64,000 nucleotides of DNA from an uncultured Eubacterium sp. (GCA_946555345.1 CAMNSS010000008.1:1-64000), one strand, 5' to 3'. Positions 18,844 to 28,053 are shown, counted from the stretch's first letter. Translations and numbers: made by a program. Notes: generated by a model from the sequence alone, not told the origin.

Positions 18844-19398
18844 TCATCTATGCAGCCTCTTCCAGCACCGCCAGAACTGATACCCGAAATGCACGAACAG
18901 CACCAGATAAACAACGAACATCGCCAGAAAAGCATACCATAACCCCCGCCAGCCGCCATCATCCAAATGGCTTTGCAAAAATAACTGCGGGATTATGATG
19001 CAAAAAAATATCGCAACCAGCGGAAGCACGCGCCCCCGCAATACCCGCTTCATCATATCAAGACGGGAAAGGTCATCGCAGAAAATTTCTTCCTCCCCTT
19101 GCATTTGGAAAACCGGTTTCCTGAAATAGCTATAACCACAAAAATCCTGTAAATATTCCCAGCCGCAATCGTGAAACATCTGCACATACTCCGATTTATG
19201 CGAAACACCCTCTTGATTGTAATCAAGCTGATAAATGACATCCTCCGGCTCGCACTTTTCAAAATGGTAGATCCCTGGAAACCCCACCCTGTCAAACCGC
19301 CAGCCGATCTGATGCTGCTTCCGCAAATACGCTTCTTCCTGTTTCCACTGTGCTATGCTAAACCACTGAAATTCTGTTTTTTTCTTTCCATCCTTCAT
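18844..19398 (-). CDS. DUF2812 membrane protein
   Basis: Protein of 184 residues. The N-terminal ~120 residues are the DUF2812 domain, with the typical aromatic-rich motifs WQF-type opening, GW and YFRKP. Two hydrophobic helices follow (~128-145 and ~153-173). The function of DUF2812 is not known. In Firmicutes it is repeatedly encoded directly after a PadR regulator, as here with a 4-bp ATGA overlap. The pair is therefore likely an autoregulated unit responding to envelope stress or small molecules; that role is inference. Confidence 0.85.
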   Translation of the reverse strand: MKDGKKKTEFQWFSIAQWKQEEAYLRKQHQIGWRFDRVGFPGIYHFEKCEPEDVIYQLDYNQEGVSHKSEYVQMFHDCGWEYLQDFCGYSYFRKPVFQMQGEEEIFCDDLSRLDMMKRVLRGRVLPLVAIFFCIIIPQLFLQSHLDDGGWRGLWYAFLAMFVVYLVLFVHFGYQFWRCWKRLHR

Positions 19399-19715
19399 AT
19401 CTTTTGCACCTCCATCATATTAACATAAAGCCGCTTGATCCGTTTCATTTCCAGCTCTAAAACCTTCTGCCCAAGCTCCGTAATGACATAGAGCTTCCGT
19501 TTTTCCTCCATCCGCACGAAACGAATCAACCCGTCCTTTTCCATCTTGGAAAGGCTTCCGTACATCGTTCCTGGGCTTAATATAATTTCCCCCTGCGTAA
19601 GCGCTTCCACCCTGCGGACGATTCCTGAACCATGCGCTTCCTGCCGCAGGCACATTAAGATGTAAAACCCCGTTTCCGTCATCGGGACATATACTTTTTT
19701 AATATGCTCATCCAT
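19395..19715 (-). CDS. PadR-family transcriptional regulator
   Basis: Protein of 106 residues with the PadR winged helix (ILMCLRQEAHGSGIVRRVE and the wing SPGTMYGSLSKMEKDGLI) followed by a C-terminal dimerisation helix. The start at 19715 has GGAG six bases upstream; an in-frame ATG at 19727 supplies that very GGAG and is less likely. It is probably autoregulatory, since a promoter ~350 bp upstream carries an inverted repeat between its -35 and -10 boxes. Confidence 0.92.
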   Translation of the reverse strand: MDEHIKKVYVPMTETGFYILMCLRQEAHGSGIVRRVEALTQGEIILSPGTMYGSLSKMEKDGLIRFVRMEEKRKLYVITELGQKVLELEMKRIKRLYVNMMEVQKI

Positions 19716-20035
19716 AAATTTCTCCATATTATTTCGCTTTATTGCCTTATTTCACTTTCCCGCATTAACACCTTGTTGCTTTATCAACCTATTTATTGCT
19801 TCATTGTTTTTGTACTTTATCGCAAGCCTGCCGCCGCCACAAGTCTTTATCAATTTGTTATTTTGGCGATTGATCGCCTTATTGTTTTGGAAATTTGCCG
19901 CAGGCTGTTCATTGCCGCCCTGTTCCTCGGCTTTCCGTCCCAAATCGGCTTCTTCCAAACGCATCCATGGCGCTGCGCCCCGCTTCCATATCCGCTTGTG
20001 CTTTCTCCCCTATTCCACCATACCCAGGCCGCATA

Positions 20036-20092
20036 CATTGCACTGCGATATATCCCCGCCCTTAGTATCGCACCTCGATATATGTTTGTCAA
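20036..20092 (-). promoter_or_regulatory. Promoter with overlapping dyads, likely PadR operator
   Basis: On the minus strand TTGACA (20087-20092) and GATACT (20064-20069) are 17 bp apart. The inverted repeat TATCG-N5-CGATA falls between and over the boxes. A second similar element, TATCG-N5-CAATG, lies just downstream of the expected start of transcription. A repressor bound there would block the promoter. The transcript would carry an unusually long ~340-nt leader before padR. Confidence 0.6.
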
Positions 20093-20497
20093 GATTTTTC
20101 TCAAAGCCAGAACACTCCAATCCCCAGCTTTTCTTTTGCCCATTCCCGCTCTATTCATTCCTTTTGCCCTTCGCCCCTGTCACCTTGCCGCCAAAAGCGC
20201 CTACTGAATCGGTAGATTTTATGCCATGCCTCTGCCCGCCCTTCAAGATCGCCGCATCTTTTCTAAACCCCCCATCCATACAAACCTTTCGGATGCCTCA
20301 TCTATGCCTCCCCCTCCCCCCCGCTGTAATTTTCTGCCCGCCCGGCACAGCCGCCCTGCCCCATTCCGCGCGCGCCCGCTTGACTTCCCATTTTGACAGT
20401 GATATCCTGTTCTTATCATTAAATTTGAATCGAATCCCAATTTCGTTTCAGTTCAATTTATATGAAATCTCAATTATTTCACACAGCATCAAAAAAC
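20093..20497. other. Pyrimidine-rich intergenic DNA, no gene seen
   Basis: The + strand is markedly C/T-rich. Long open frames here have no ribosome site and a composition unlike the neighbouring proteins. Confidence 0.5.
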
Positions 20498-20526
20498 AAA
20501 GCTGGCTTCACTGGCTTCCCAGCTTT
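20498..20526 (+). terminator. Possible hairpin/attenuator upstream of the dehydrogenase gene
   Basis: Arms AAAGCTGG (20498-20505) and CCAGCTTT (20519-20526) with a 13-base loop, followed by only TCC. A weak terminator or leader hairpin. Confidence 0.35.
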
Positions 20527-20545
20527 TCCATTAAAGGCAGGCTTT

Positions 20546-20608
20546 GTTGATATTTCCTGAATATCAACCGGATATTCAAAACAGCTTCCAGATGTTCACC
20601 GAACATCT
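20546..20608 (+). promoter_or_regulatory. Two perfect dyads upstream of the dehydrogenase gene
   Basis: GTTGATATT-TCCTG-AATATCAAC (arms of 9 bp, 20546-20568) and AGATGTTC-ACC-GAACATCT (arms of 8 bp, 20590-20608), with a further GATATT half-site between. They sit 67-129 bp before the start codon and look like operators for two different regulators or a nested leader fold. Confidence 0.5.
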
Positions 20609-20674
20609 AAGACAAACAGGAGCCATCGAAAACGATACTGCTTGCATAATCAAAATTAAGGAAAGGACAAAAAA

Positions 20675-21625
20675 ATGAAAATTGTAATGCTAGAGCCTCT
20701 CGGCGTAGACAAAGCCGTCATGGAGCAAAAGAAAAAAATTTTTACGGATGCAGGGCACGAATTTACGGATTGCAGCCGGAAGCTTTCCCCGCAGGAAAAG
20801 CTCGCCGCCGCCAAAGACGCCGATATATTTATCATCGCCAACAGCCCGCTCACAGCGGATATCATCAACGCAGCGCTGGATTTAAAAATGATTTCCGTCG
20901 GATTTACAGGCGTAGACCACGTAGATATGGCGCTCTGCGCAGAAAAAAGCATTACCGTATGCAATGCGCAAGGGTATGCCACGGACTCCACCGCAGAGCT
21001 TGCCATTTCACTCATGCTGGCGTGCCTGCGAAACATCGTCCCTTACAATCAGGTTGTCCGCGACGGCGGAACGCTGGCGGGCTACACGCACAACACGCTG
21101 AATGGCAAAACCATAGGCATCATCGGCACAGGCGAAATCGGATGCAAAGTCGCCAGCCTCGCCAAAGCCTTCGGATGCAACGTTCTAGGCTATAGCCGAA
21201 GCCAAAACCCGCAAGCGCTCAAAATCGGCGTGGAATACCGGGACATCGACAGCGTCTTCTCTGAAAGCGATATCGTTACATTGCATGCACCGCTTACGGA
21301 AGCGACAAAAAATATCGCCAACAAAAAACGCATCGATTCCATGAAAAAAACAGCTATCCTGATAAATTGTGCCAGAGGACCGCTCGTTGACAGCCAGGCG
21401 CTGGCCGATGCGCTCAACGAGGGAAGGATCGCAAAAGCAGGGATAGACGTTTTCGAGACAGAACCGCCGATTGATAAAAACCATCCGCTCCTCAATGCGA
21501 AAAACGTTATCCTTACGCCGCATGTGGGATTTTATTCAGCGGAATCCCTTGCCCAGCGGATCGACATCGTATGCGGTAACATCACCGCATGGCTTGCGGA
21601 AAACCCCATTAACGTCGTGAAATAA
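20675..21625 (+). CDS. D-2-hydroxyacid dehydrogenase (NAD-dependent)
   Basis: Protein of 316 residues, normal for the family. The NAD-binding GTGEIG is at 151-156. The catalytic triad is R234 (NCARG), E263 (ETEPP) and H283 (TPHVGF). Family members reduce 2-keto acids to D-hydroxy acids (glycerate, lactate, phosphoglycerate and others); the substrate cannot be read here. There is no C-terminal ACT domain, which argues against a full regulatory SerA. A ribosome site AAGGA precedes the ATG. It stands alone, preceded by two palindromes that may control it. Confidence 0.9.
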   Translation: MKIVMLEPLGVDKAVMEQKKKIFTDAGHEFTDCSRKLSPQEKLAAAKDADIFIIANSPLTADIINAALDLKMISVGFTGVDHVDMALCAEKSITVCNAQGYATDSTAELAISLMLACLRNIVPYNQVVRDGGTLAGYTHNTLNGKTIGIIGTGEIGCKVASLAKAFGCNVLGYSRSQNPQALKIGVEYRDIDSVFSESDIVTLHAPLTEATKNIANKKRIDSMKKTAILINCARGPLVDSQALADALNEGRIAKAGIDVFETEPPIDKNHPLLNAKNVILTPHVGFYSAESLAQRIDIVCGNITAWLAENPINVVK

Positions 21626-21754
21626 AGCGCAATGCGCAGATATATATGTTGGCAGCCAAATGCATAGATTGAATGGTTGCCAGCACGGCTTTAATGTGCA
21701 CCGGACAATTACAGGGAACTTGCACGAAAGGAATCGAAAAGAGGCTCAGGGAAA

Positions 21755-22951
21755 ATGGAAAATCTTATCGTACGGCCACATAAATTTGCAAAAATACTCG
21801 GCGGCATCCTGATTGGCATTGCGGTTCTTTTAATGGCAGTTTTCTGGTGGCTGAAAACATATGGCTGGTTTGGGTTCAGCTTCATTTTCCTCCTGCTGGG
21901 GCTTCTGCTTGTCTATTCCTATAAAAAAGAATATATTGCCTTTAGCGATATAGATGTCCTGATCGCGAAGCCCTTCCGAAAGACAATAACCTGCTCCTAT
22001 TCCCAAATCAAGGCATTTTTAATCGTCCCGATGAAAAACCAAACCCAGTTTGTGCTGGCCGGAACGGGCGGAGAGCAAATCGCCACCTTGGACAGCGCAC
22101 TTGCTGGTATTGAAATCGGGATTTCCATCCTGGAGAAACACGGAACGAAAATCATCGACATCGCCCAGCTGATTGAGACCAGCCAGTCCGTCGATGCTTA
22201 TATGCCAGCGCTGACAAAGATTCAAAAAATCAATGTGCAGAATATGGTCGAAATGCAAAAGAATGCGGAAGCAATGCAAAATGATTCCGCTCCCTTCGAC
22301 GTCGGCAAAACGAAAAAACGGCTTCGCATCCTTAAAATCACACTTTGCCTGATTGTCGTCCTTGGGTTTTTCGTTGGCGGAAAAGCACTATTTTGCACCT
22401 GCATGATATCGCTCCTGCTCGTATACGGGCTGTACGCCAAATACTACCCCTATATGTATTTTGAATCCATCCGCAAGAAAACGCAGGATGATACGTTGCA
22501 GATTCCATTCCTTGCCCCGATCATCAGCCTTCTCGTCCTTGTCATGGCGCAAGAACCCTTTTCATTCAGCCTTTTGTCTTATTTTGCTTTCGTTCTCGTT
22601 GTGGCGTTCATTCTGTATCTTCCATTTCTTTTAAAGATCAGGTTCCAAGCAATACAAACGCGTGTGGCACGAATGATCAGCGTCTTTTTAGCGGCAATCA
22701 TCATCGCCTATACGATTTCATTTCCATTAAGCGTGCTTCTGACATTTGAAACGCCTGTCCATACAAACGTAACCGTAACGGATAAAGAAGAAATAAGAGG
22801 AAAACATGACAATTGGTACGTTTACGTGGATGATGGCACGCAGTTTAGCGTGACAAAAAGCGAATACCACGAAATCCGAAAAGGGGATTCGATGCGGGTA
22901 TGCACGAGAACGAGCGTGTTTGGGTTTGCGTATTCCACATTGCACAAGTGA
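21755..22951 (+). CDS. Unrecognised multi-spanning membrane protein
   Basis: Protein of 398 residues that I do not recognise. Two N-terminal membrane helices (~15-33 and ~38-54) are followed by a ~130-residue soluble PH-like or regulatory segment. A Lys/Arg-rich turn near 190 precedes five to six more hydrophobic helices (~197-335). A ~60-residue extracytoplasmic or cytoplasmic beta-rich tail (residues ~338-398) ends the protein. A short GGGA site precedes the ATG. It lies 129 bp after the dehydrogenase gene on the same strand, so cotranscription is possible. Confidence 0.7.
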   Translation: MENLIVRPHKFAKILGGILIGIAVLLMAVFWWLKTYGWFGFSFIFLLLGLLLVYSYKKEYIAFSDIDVLIAKPFRKTITCSYSQIKAFLIVPMKNQTQFVLAGTGGEQIATLDSALAGIEIGISILEKHGTKIIDIAQLIETSQSVDAYMPALTKIQKINVQNMVEMQKNAEAMQNDSAPFDVGKTKKRLRILKITLCLIVVLGFFVGGKALFCTCMISLLLVYGLYAKYYPYMYFESIRKKTQDDTLQIPFLAPIISLLVLVMAQEPFSFSLLSYFAFVLVVAFILYLPFLLKIRFQAIQTRVARMISVFLAAIIIAYTISFPLSVLLTFETPVHTNVTVTDKEEIRGKHDNWYVYVDDGTQFSVTKSEYHEIRKGDSMRVCTRTSVFGFAYSTLHK

Positions 22952-22961
22952 CAGAGCCGCT

Positions 22962-23171
22962 TTATTTTCTCAATAGAATCACAGAGGATATTGAGATCGC
23001 AAAGATCGCCCCGATCGTAATAATTCCCTTTAATGCCAATACGGAGTTGAAATATCCTTCCGCAAGATCTTCCGCATCATAAGGATACCCACTGATGATT
23101 AAATAATATGAACTCACAGATACTGCCATAACCGCTATCGCAATTAGGAAAATTTTTAAATATGGGTTCAT
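22962..23171 (-). CDS. Small two-helix membrane protein
   Basis: Protein of 69 residues with membrane helices at ~5-27 and ~45-66 and a short acidic loop between (GYPYDAEDLAEGYFN). An AAAGG sits 12 bases before the ATG, so initiation may be weak. It converges on the preceding membrane protein, with 10 bp between stops. Function unknown. Confidence 0.55.
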   Translation of the reverse strand: MNPYLKIFLIAIAVMAVSVSSYYLIISGYPYDAEDLAEGYFNSVLALKGIITIGAIFAISISSVILLRK

Positions 23172-23425
23172 TTTGGCAATTACCTTTCGTTACTTCCTAA
23201 TATACTCCATTACACCACAAAATCACTGCTACGGGAACGCTCATTTTAAAATAATCAAAATATTTTTAAATAGCATTTATATGCTGCAATAACGCGATAT
23301 CATTTGTGCATCGCCGCCTTAATGAGAGACGGAAAAGCGTTGGCCTTCTAGCATTACCAAGATGATCTTTTAACCCTGAAAGGAAATAACCGTATGATTC
23401 CGGCAAAATATTTATAAAAATTCGC

Positions 23426-24175
23426 TCACCCCGCCAGCACCACCTGCTCCACGCCCTTTTTCAGATCGATCGAAATACCTTCCAAGGACGCTTTAACGCC
23501 TGTGTGCTTTTCGACGATCGCAATAAATGCACCCGCCATCGATTCGTAAGCGACCGTCCGCATATGCTTGATCATTTCAAAGTTTTTTGCATCCGCAAGC
23601 AAGCTTTCCTCAAGCTTTGTCACCGCGCCAAAATTCGTGATTTTAACGCTGCTTCCCAAAAGCTGCACGACAGTTTCCCGCGGGCCTTTTCCCGTAAAGT
23701 CCTTCATTTCCTTGACAAGCTCCCGCTTGATATTATCTTCTGCCGCCCGCTTGTTTTCGATTTTGTCAAAAACGCCTGGGCATGACTTTGCCCGTGCAGC
23801 AACCGCATCCCCAATTTTCATCAGCTTGAGTTCAAGCTCCGCAAAATCGATCGGCTTCACAATATATCCCTCAACGCCAAGGTCGACCGTCTCGATCACG
23901 GTCTCCACCTTGTTCACGCTCGTCGCCACAATAAAATGGACAGACTCCTGCATCGCTTTGATCCGCCGCATCATTTCCAGGCCATCCATGTTCGGCATCA
24001 GCAGATCGGCGATGACGATGTCCGGCTTATAAAGCGCAAATGCGCTGAGGCCCTCCGCGCCGTCGCTTGCCGTAAAAACTTTTTGCACGCGCTTTTTTAA
24101 AAAATGCCGCATTTCTTCCCTCGAAAATTGATTATCTTCGATGTAAAGCACCTTTAACCTGCTGATTGAACTCAT
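23426..24175 (-). CDS. Response regulator with DUF2294 (MpsC-like) output domain
   Basis: Protein of 249 residues. Residues 1-120 are a receiver domain with E13/D14, phospho-acceptor D57 (IADLLMPNMDG) and the lysine of VKPID. Residues ~140-245 match DUF2294: a KRELVKEMKDFTGKGP opening, a conserved amphipathic strand-helix and the HTGVK..L..ISIDL tail. DUF2294 proteins are linked to MpsC, part of a Na+-dependent membrane-potential and bicarbonate system in staphylococci. No DNA-binding domain is present, so output is probably protein-protein. It overlaps the histidine kinase gene by 4 bp. Confidence 0.85.
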   Translation of the reverse strand: MSSISRLKVLYIEDNQFSREEMRHFLKKRVQKVFTASDGAEGLSAFALYKPDIVIADLLMPNMDGLEMMRRIKAMQESVHFIVATSVNKVETVIETVDLGVEGYIVKPIDFAELELKLMKIGDAVAARAKSCPGVFDKIENKRAAEDNIKRELVKEMKDFTGKGPRETVVQLLGSSVKITNFGAVTKLEESLLADAKNFEMIKHMRTVAYESMAGAFIAIVEKHTGVKASLEGISIDLKKGVEQVVLAG

Positions 24176-25839
24176 TTACCGCTCTCCTCCACTACCTTGA
24201 TCTGAAACAATACGCCGCCGTCCACATTTTCAACAGAAATATCGCCGTTGAAATGCCTGCGCAAAATATCCCTCGTAAGGTACAGCCCGATCCCCGTTCC
24301 CTCAGCTTCATCTTTTGTCGTAAAATACAGATCAAAAATCTTATCCTGCATTCCAGCATCTATGTGCTTGCCGTTATTGTATATCTTAACGGTGTAGATG
24401 GCCTTTCCCGAAGGCATTCGCTCCACCGCCGTCGTCACAACGATCCTCCTGTTTCCCGCCTGTTCGGAAAGAAGCGCATCGCAGGCATTATCAAACAAAT
24501 TAAAGATACACTGGTCAAATTCATTTCGATATCCTTCGAGGTGAATTTCCGGTCCTTCCACAACTACCGCAATACCGCAAAGCCGCAATCTTTCATCCAT
24601 CAAATCGATTACCCGCTCAATCTCCCTGCCCACAGAAAAATGCGAAGGCTTTTTCGCAGGCCGCAGAAATGCCGTGAAATCATCGGCCGTAACCGCTAAG
24701 TGATCCACCATCAGTTTCATCCGGTATATGTAATTTCCAAAACCGTCCGCATCGAGCTGTTTCTGGTCATAATCATCCTGCATATTGGAAAGCGCCATCT
24801 TCATGCTGTTTAACGGCTGCTTCCACTGGTGGGCGATATTTCCCACCATTTCCCCCAGCTTTGCTTGCCTTGCTTGATGAATTAAAACCGCATCCTTCAA
24901 TTCAGCCTCATGGATCATCGGCCGCATATGCTTCCTCGAATAATATGCCACGAGAAAAACGGCCGTAATAATCATCAAGATACCCAGCAGAATTACGGCG
25001 GCTTCCGTCCGGAGGATTGACCCTACTGCGGAGTCCATCGGCTGTGCCAAGACCAAAACGCCCCGCGCGCCCACGTCCGCCCTAGCATGGATATATTGCT
25101 CTGCACCAGCATACTTCTGCGGGCTGGCTCCTGCCATCAGCTCGCCCCGGCTATCGATAAAAGATGCATATCCCCCGATTTCCCGGCTAATCCCATCCAG
25201 GCTGTTATAAATGTCCTCCACCAGAATATCCGTACCGATCACGCCGATCAAAGCGCCGTTCCTGTCATATAACGCCTTGGCATAAGTCACGGTATCCCCA
25301 TCCATCCCAGGATCATACTCCGCATCAAGCCAAAGCGCGCCGTTTTCTATCGTATGAAAATAATACGCTGTCGTCGTATCGTTATCCGCAAGCCAGCTAT
25401 CGCTGATCGGTACACTGTCTATATAGGAGACCTCGCCATTTTCATTTTTTACATACCAGATTTCGTCTTTTCCCTTGGATGATTCCGGTGCAAACGTCAC
25501 ATACAGCCCAATCGGGTAAGCAGAATTTCCGATTGCCTTTTGGATTAGCTCGCTTGTCTTCTGCTTCATTCGCTCAAAAACGGCACGATCATCTATGTAT
25601 TCTTCCACTATATATTCCCGTTCCAAAGCAGCGGCCAGCGTATTCACCAGCAATTCCGAATCAGAAAAAATCAAATTAAATTCCCCAGCATAGGTCTCGC
25701 ACATATACGAAAGGCTGCGCTCCGCCTGCCTTACCGCTGTCGCCTTGCTGTTGATTAAACTGGCGGCTACCAAAAGCCCCACGATGATAACTGCACAGGC
25801 CAAAACCATCAAAATCGCTCTATGGACTGATTTTTTCAT
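24172..25839 (-). CDS. Cache-domain sensor histidine kinase
   Basis: Protein of 555 residues. A membrane helix (~8-28), an extracellular double-Cache-like sensor (~35-280) and a second helix (~290-312) lead to the kinase core. Phospho-acceptor H near 337 lies in IAHQWKQPLNSMK, the N box in NLFDNACDALL near 446, and the G box in GTGIGLYLTRDIL near 513. Cache domains bind small molecules such as amino or organic acids. The ATG at 25839 follows GGAGG by ten bases; upstream in-frame ATGs would place non-signal sequence before the helix. It pairs with the REC-DUF2294 protein. Confidence 0.92.
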   Translation of the reverse strand: MKKSVHRAILMVLACAVIIVGLLVAASLINSKATAVRQAERSLSYMCETYAGEFNLIFSDSELLVNTLAAALEREYIVEEYIDDRAVFERMKQKTSELIQKAIGNSAYPIGLYVTFAPESSKGKDEIWYVKNENGEVSYIDSVPISDSWLADNDTTTAYYFHTIENGALWLDAEYDPGMDGDTVTYAKALYDRNGALIGVIGTDILVEDIYNSLDGISREIGGYASFIDSRGELMAGASPQKYAGAEQYIHARADVGARGVLVLAQPMDSAVGSILRTEAAVILLGILMIITAVFLVAYYSRKHMRPMIHEAELKDAVLIHQARQAKLGEMVGNIAHQWKQPLNSMKMALSNMQDDYDQKQLDADGFGNYIYRMKLMVDHLAVTADDFTAFLRPAKKPSHFSVGREIERVIDLMDERLRLCGIAVVVEGPEIHLEGYRNEFDQCIFNLFDNACDALLSEQAGNRRIVVTTAVERMPSGKAIYTVKIYNNGKHIDAGMQDKIFDLYFTTKDEAEGTGIGLYLTRDILRRHFNGDISVENVDGGVLFQIKVVEESGK

Positions 25840-26220
25840 CGCTGCCATCCCTCCTGCCTCAAGTATAGCACCCGGAAAAGGTACTTTGCAAAAAATTCTG
25901 CCGCAGGGCTGCCAGAAAACAGGGAACACGGCCAGTCCATAACACCGGACAAGCACAAACCAGCTCGCAATGAGCATGCGAACCTTCGCCTGCAAACCCC
26001 ATCGAAAAGCAAATCAGGCTCTGGCCCACAAGCCTTACAGGACACACATTCAGCCTGCACCACCGGAAAACGAAGCCGCACTTACGCCCGGCAAGTGCGG
26101 CCCCGCTTATCTATTTTATTTTCCAGCAATCAGCAGTTCTGGCAATCAACGGTCTTGATCATCATAGGCTGCCCCTCTATGTCCAAGCCATGCGCCGCAT
26201 CAAGCCAAAGCGTACGATTT
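25840..26220. other. Intergenic region with one strong hairpin
   Basis: No gene seen. Arms GCCGCACTT (26075-26083) and AAGTGCGGC (26093-26101) form a perfect 9-bp hairpin. On the minus strand it is followed by TTCGTTTTCC, so it may terminate the carboxylesterase transcript. Confidence 0.45.
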
Positions 26221-27912
26221 CTATTTTTCGCCGTATGCCCGGATCGTCCGAAGCAGGTCGTACACATCGCTCCTGTAATCGCTTTCGCACGACCAAGACT
26301 GGTCTGGCTTTACCACCATCGTGCATTTTGTATCGTTATTATAAGGCGTCCATGCCGCTACGCCTTCCCCATTCGGATCACCGGTCTTCATGAAGTTGTA
26401 AATCGCTGCCTGTGTCTTTTGAATCAGGCTATCCGGCATTTTTTCAGGATCGCCAGTCAGCTCCGTATAGCCCTCCTTCGTGCCAAATTCAAAGCAGACA
26501 TCCATCGTATGCATCGCTCTTCCCCAAGGCGACACCTCAGCCGCATCCTTTGAATATGCCAAAACTTCCTCCTTATCAGGCGCATATTCCCAATAATACA
26601 GATACACGTTTTCATTGTTTTTCGCCTGTTCTTCCGCCGTAACCAGCGACGGGTAAGGCGCAGCGATTTCATTCCATAAGTCCATCGTGGACTTCACCTT
26701 ATCATCGCCCAATGCGCAGAATTTTTCGTAAAACGCAGGATCATCCAGCACATAGTACCTGCCGTAGACATCAGGCTTCGATTCCTCCTTTGCCTTGATC
26801 ATGTCATAAATCGGCTGCGCATCCGCAAGCGGCTCGGAATTGCCGTTTGCCCAGTCGATCGCATCCCAGTCTTCCTCGCCATTCACTGCACCGATCAGAA
26901 GGTCGATGTCCTTTGCCGAGCCTGATCTGAGGTCATCCCACCACGTCTCGGAAATGATGTCTCCATCCGCACACCGGCTTCCCAGGTTCGTTTCATCCGT
27001 AAGTTCCTCAATTTTACCGCTGATCTTCTTATCTGTAAGCGAAGTGAGTTCCTCGATAGATTTTACCCCCAAAATATCGAAGGCTTTCTGCGAATCCTCT
27101 GCAACCGCTTCTTTTGTAACCGCTACTTGCGCCTGCACGCCGCTGTTTTCGATCACCCTGTTAAAATATTGATTGGAATCCGGATCTGCCATCAGCATCT
27201 GCACAGCCGCACCGCCTGAAGAATGTCCCATGATGGTAACATTATTTGCGTCTCCTCCCCATGCTGTTATGTTCTCATTCACCCATTTCAAAGCCTGCGT
27301 CTGGTCCAGCTTCGATAAATTAATTGCCTTGGCATACTCGTCCGTGTATCCTTCCAGGCTCGACAAATCGCATCCGCCCATGAAATTCAACCTGTAATTG
27401 ATCGTCACGAACACGCAGTCTTCCCCGTCGGGCAAATTGCGCACGAAATACTGCGGATCATAGCACGGATCGTTCGCACCGCCCCAGATATAGCTTCCGC
27501 CGTGTATCCATACGATAACTGGTTTTCCCGCGCTTTCCACATCCTTGGTGAAGATATTGAGGAACAGGCAGTCTTGGGAACACTCACCCTGTGACGCTAC
27601 TTCCACCTCGCTGTAAGGCTGTATGCAGGCAGCGCCCCAGTCCGTCGCTTTTATTTCATCTGCTTCGGTCGTCGTGACATCCGTCGCCGGTAAAAACGGT
27701 TTAAATTCACCGTACCTAATGCCCTTAAATTCCGCTACACCGTCATTTTCCTGGCCGATATACGTCCCGGTCGGCGCAGCGGCCTTTACATCTGTCCCCG
27801 CATCCGCCGCATCCTTATCCGCACCCCCGCACCCGCCAAAGCAAAACATCGCCCCAGCAAGCATAGCTGTGACAGCCAGCTTCATCCATTTTCTTTTCAA
27901 CATATTAATCAC
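26221..27912 (-). CDS. Lipoprotein type-B carboxylesterase
   Basis: Protein of 563 residues. A signal peptide ends in a lipobox-like FGGC (C28), so the enzyme is probably anchored outside the membrane. The alpha/beta-hydrolase core shows the oxyanion segment HGGSY (137-141) and nucleophile S231 in GHSSGG; a C-terminal catalytic histidine is expected near HTMDVCFEF. The overall form is that of type-B carboxylesterases (para-nitrobenzyl esterase group), which hydrolyse esters; the natural substrate is unknown. The start is GTG at 27912 or ATG at 27903, both behind AAAGGA. An 11-bp tandem repeat lies just upstream. Confidence 0.9.
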   Translation of the reverse strand: MINMLKRKWMKLAVTAMLAGAMFCFGGCGGADKDAADAGTDVKAAAPTGTYIGQENDGVAEFKGIRYGEFKPFLPATDVTTTEADEIKATDWGAACIQPYSEVEVASQGECSQDCLFLNIFTKDVESAGKPVIVWIHGGSYIWGGANDPCYDPQYFVRNLPDGEDCVFVTINYRLNFMGGCDLSSLEGYTDEYAKAINLSKLDQTQALKWVNENITAWGGDANNVTIMGHSSGGAAVQMLMADPDSNQYFNRVIENSGVQAQVAVTKEAVAEDSQKAFDILGVKSIEELTSLTDKKISGKIEELTDETNLGSRCADGDIISETWWDDLRSGSAKDIDLLIGAVNGEEDWDAIDWANGNSEPLADAQPIYDMIKAKEESKPDVYGRYYVLDDPAFYEKFCALGDDKVKSTMDLWNEIAAPYPSLVTAEEQAKNNENVYLYYWEYAPDKEEVLAYSKDAAEVSPWGRAMHTMDVCFEFGTKEGYTELTGDPEKMPDSLIQKTQAAIYNFMKTGDPNGEGVAAWTPYNNDTKCTMVVKPDQSWSCESDYRSDVYDLLRTIRAYGEK

Positions 27913-27976
27913 TCATTCCTTTCATTTTACTCAAGCACAAACAGCTATGAAAAACCTTACTTTTCATATTGCTTCT

Positions 27977-28053
27977 CATGCGCCTTCCATGAATTTCCCA
28001 TGCGCTATTCATGCATTTCTCGTGCATTTTTCATGCATTTCCAATACGTTTTC
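27977..28053. repeat. Seven imperfect 11-bp tandem repeats
   Basis: Units such as CATGCGCCTTC, CATGAATTTCC, CATGCATTTCT and CATGCATTTCC follow each other without gaps, close to one helical turn each. They lie between the small protein gene and the carboxylesterase start and could be a phased protein-binding region. Confidence 0.6.

Noticed and set aside
18549-18998. Overlapping frames of ~130 codons on both strands upstream of the cas operon
   Set aside because: Low-complexity or aromatic-rich translations without ribosome sites.
19752-19964. 70-codon Asn/Lys-rich frame in the padR leader
   Set aside because: Built from short degenerate repeats and lacks a clear ribosome site; kept only as a remark about the leader.
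19704-20550. Frames of 167 and 248 codons on the + strand
   Set aside because: The DNA is pyrimidine-rich, giving Pro/Leu/Ser/Phe-rich translations; no ribosome sites and no family resemblance.
26075-26101. Perfect 9-bp hairpin as a definite terminator
   Set aside because: The T-run is interrupted, so it is reported only as a possible terminator.
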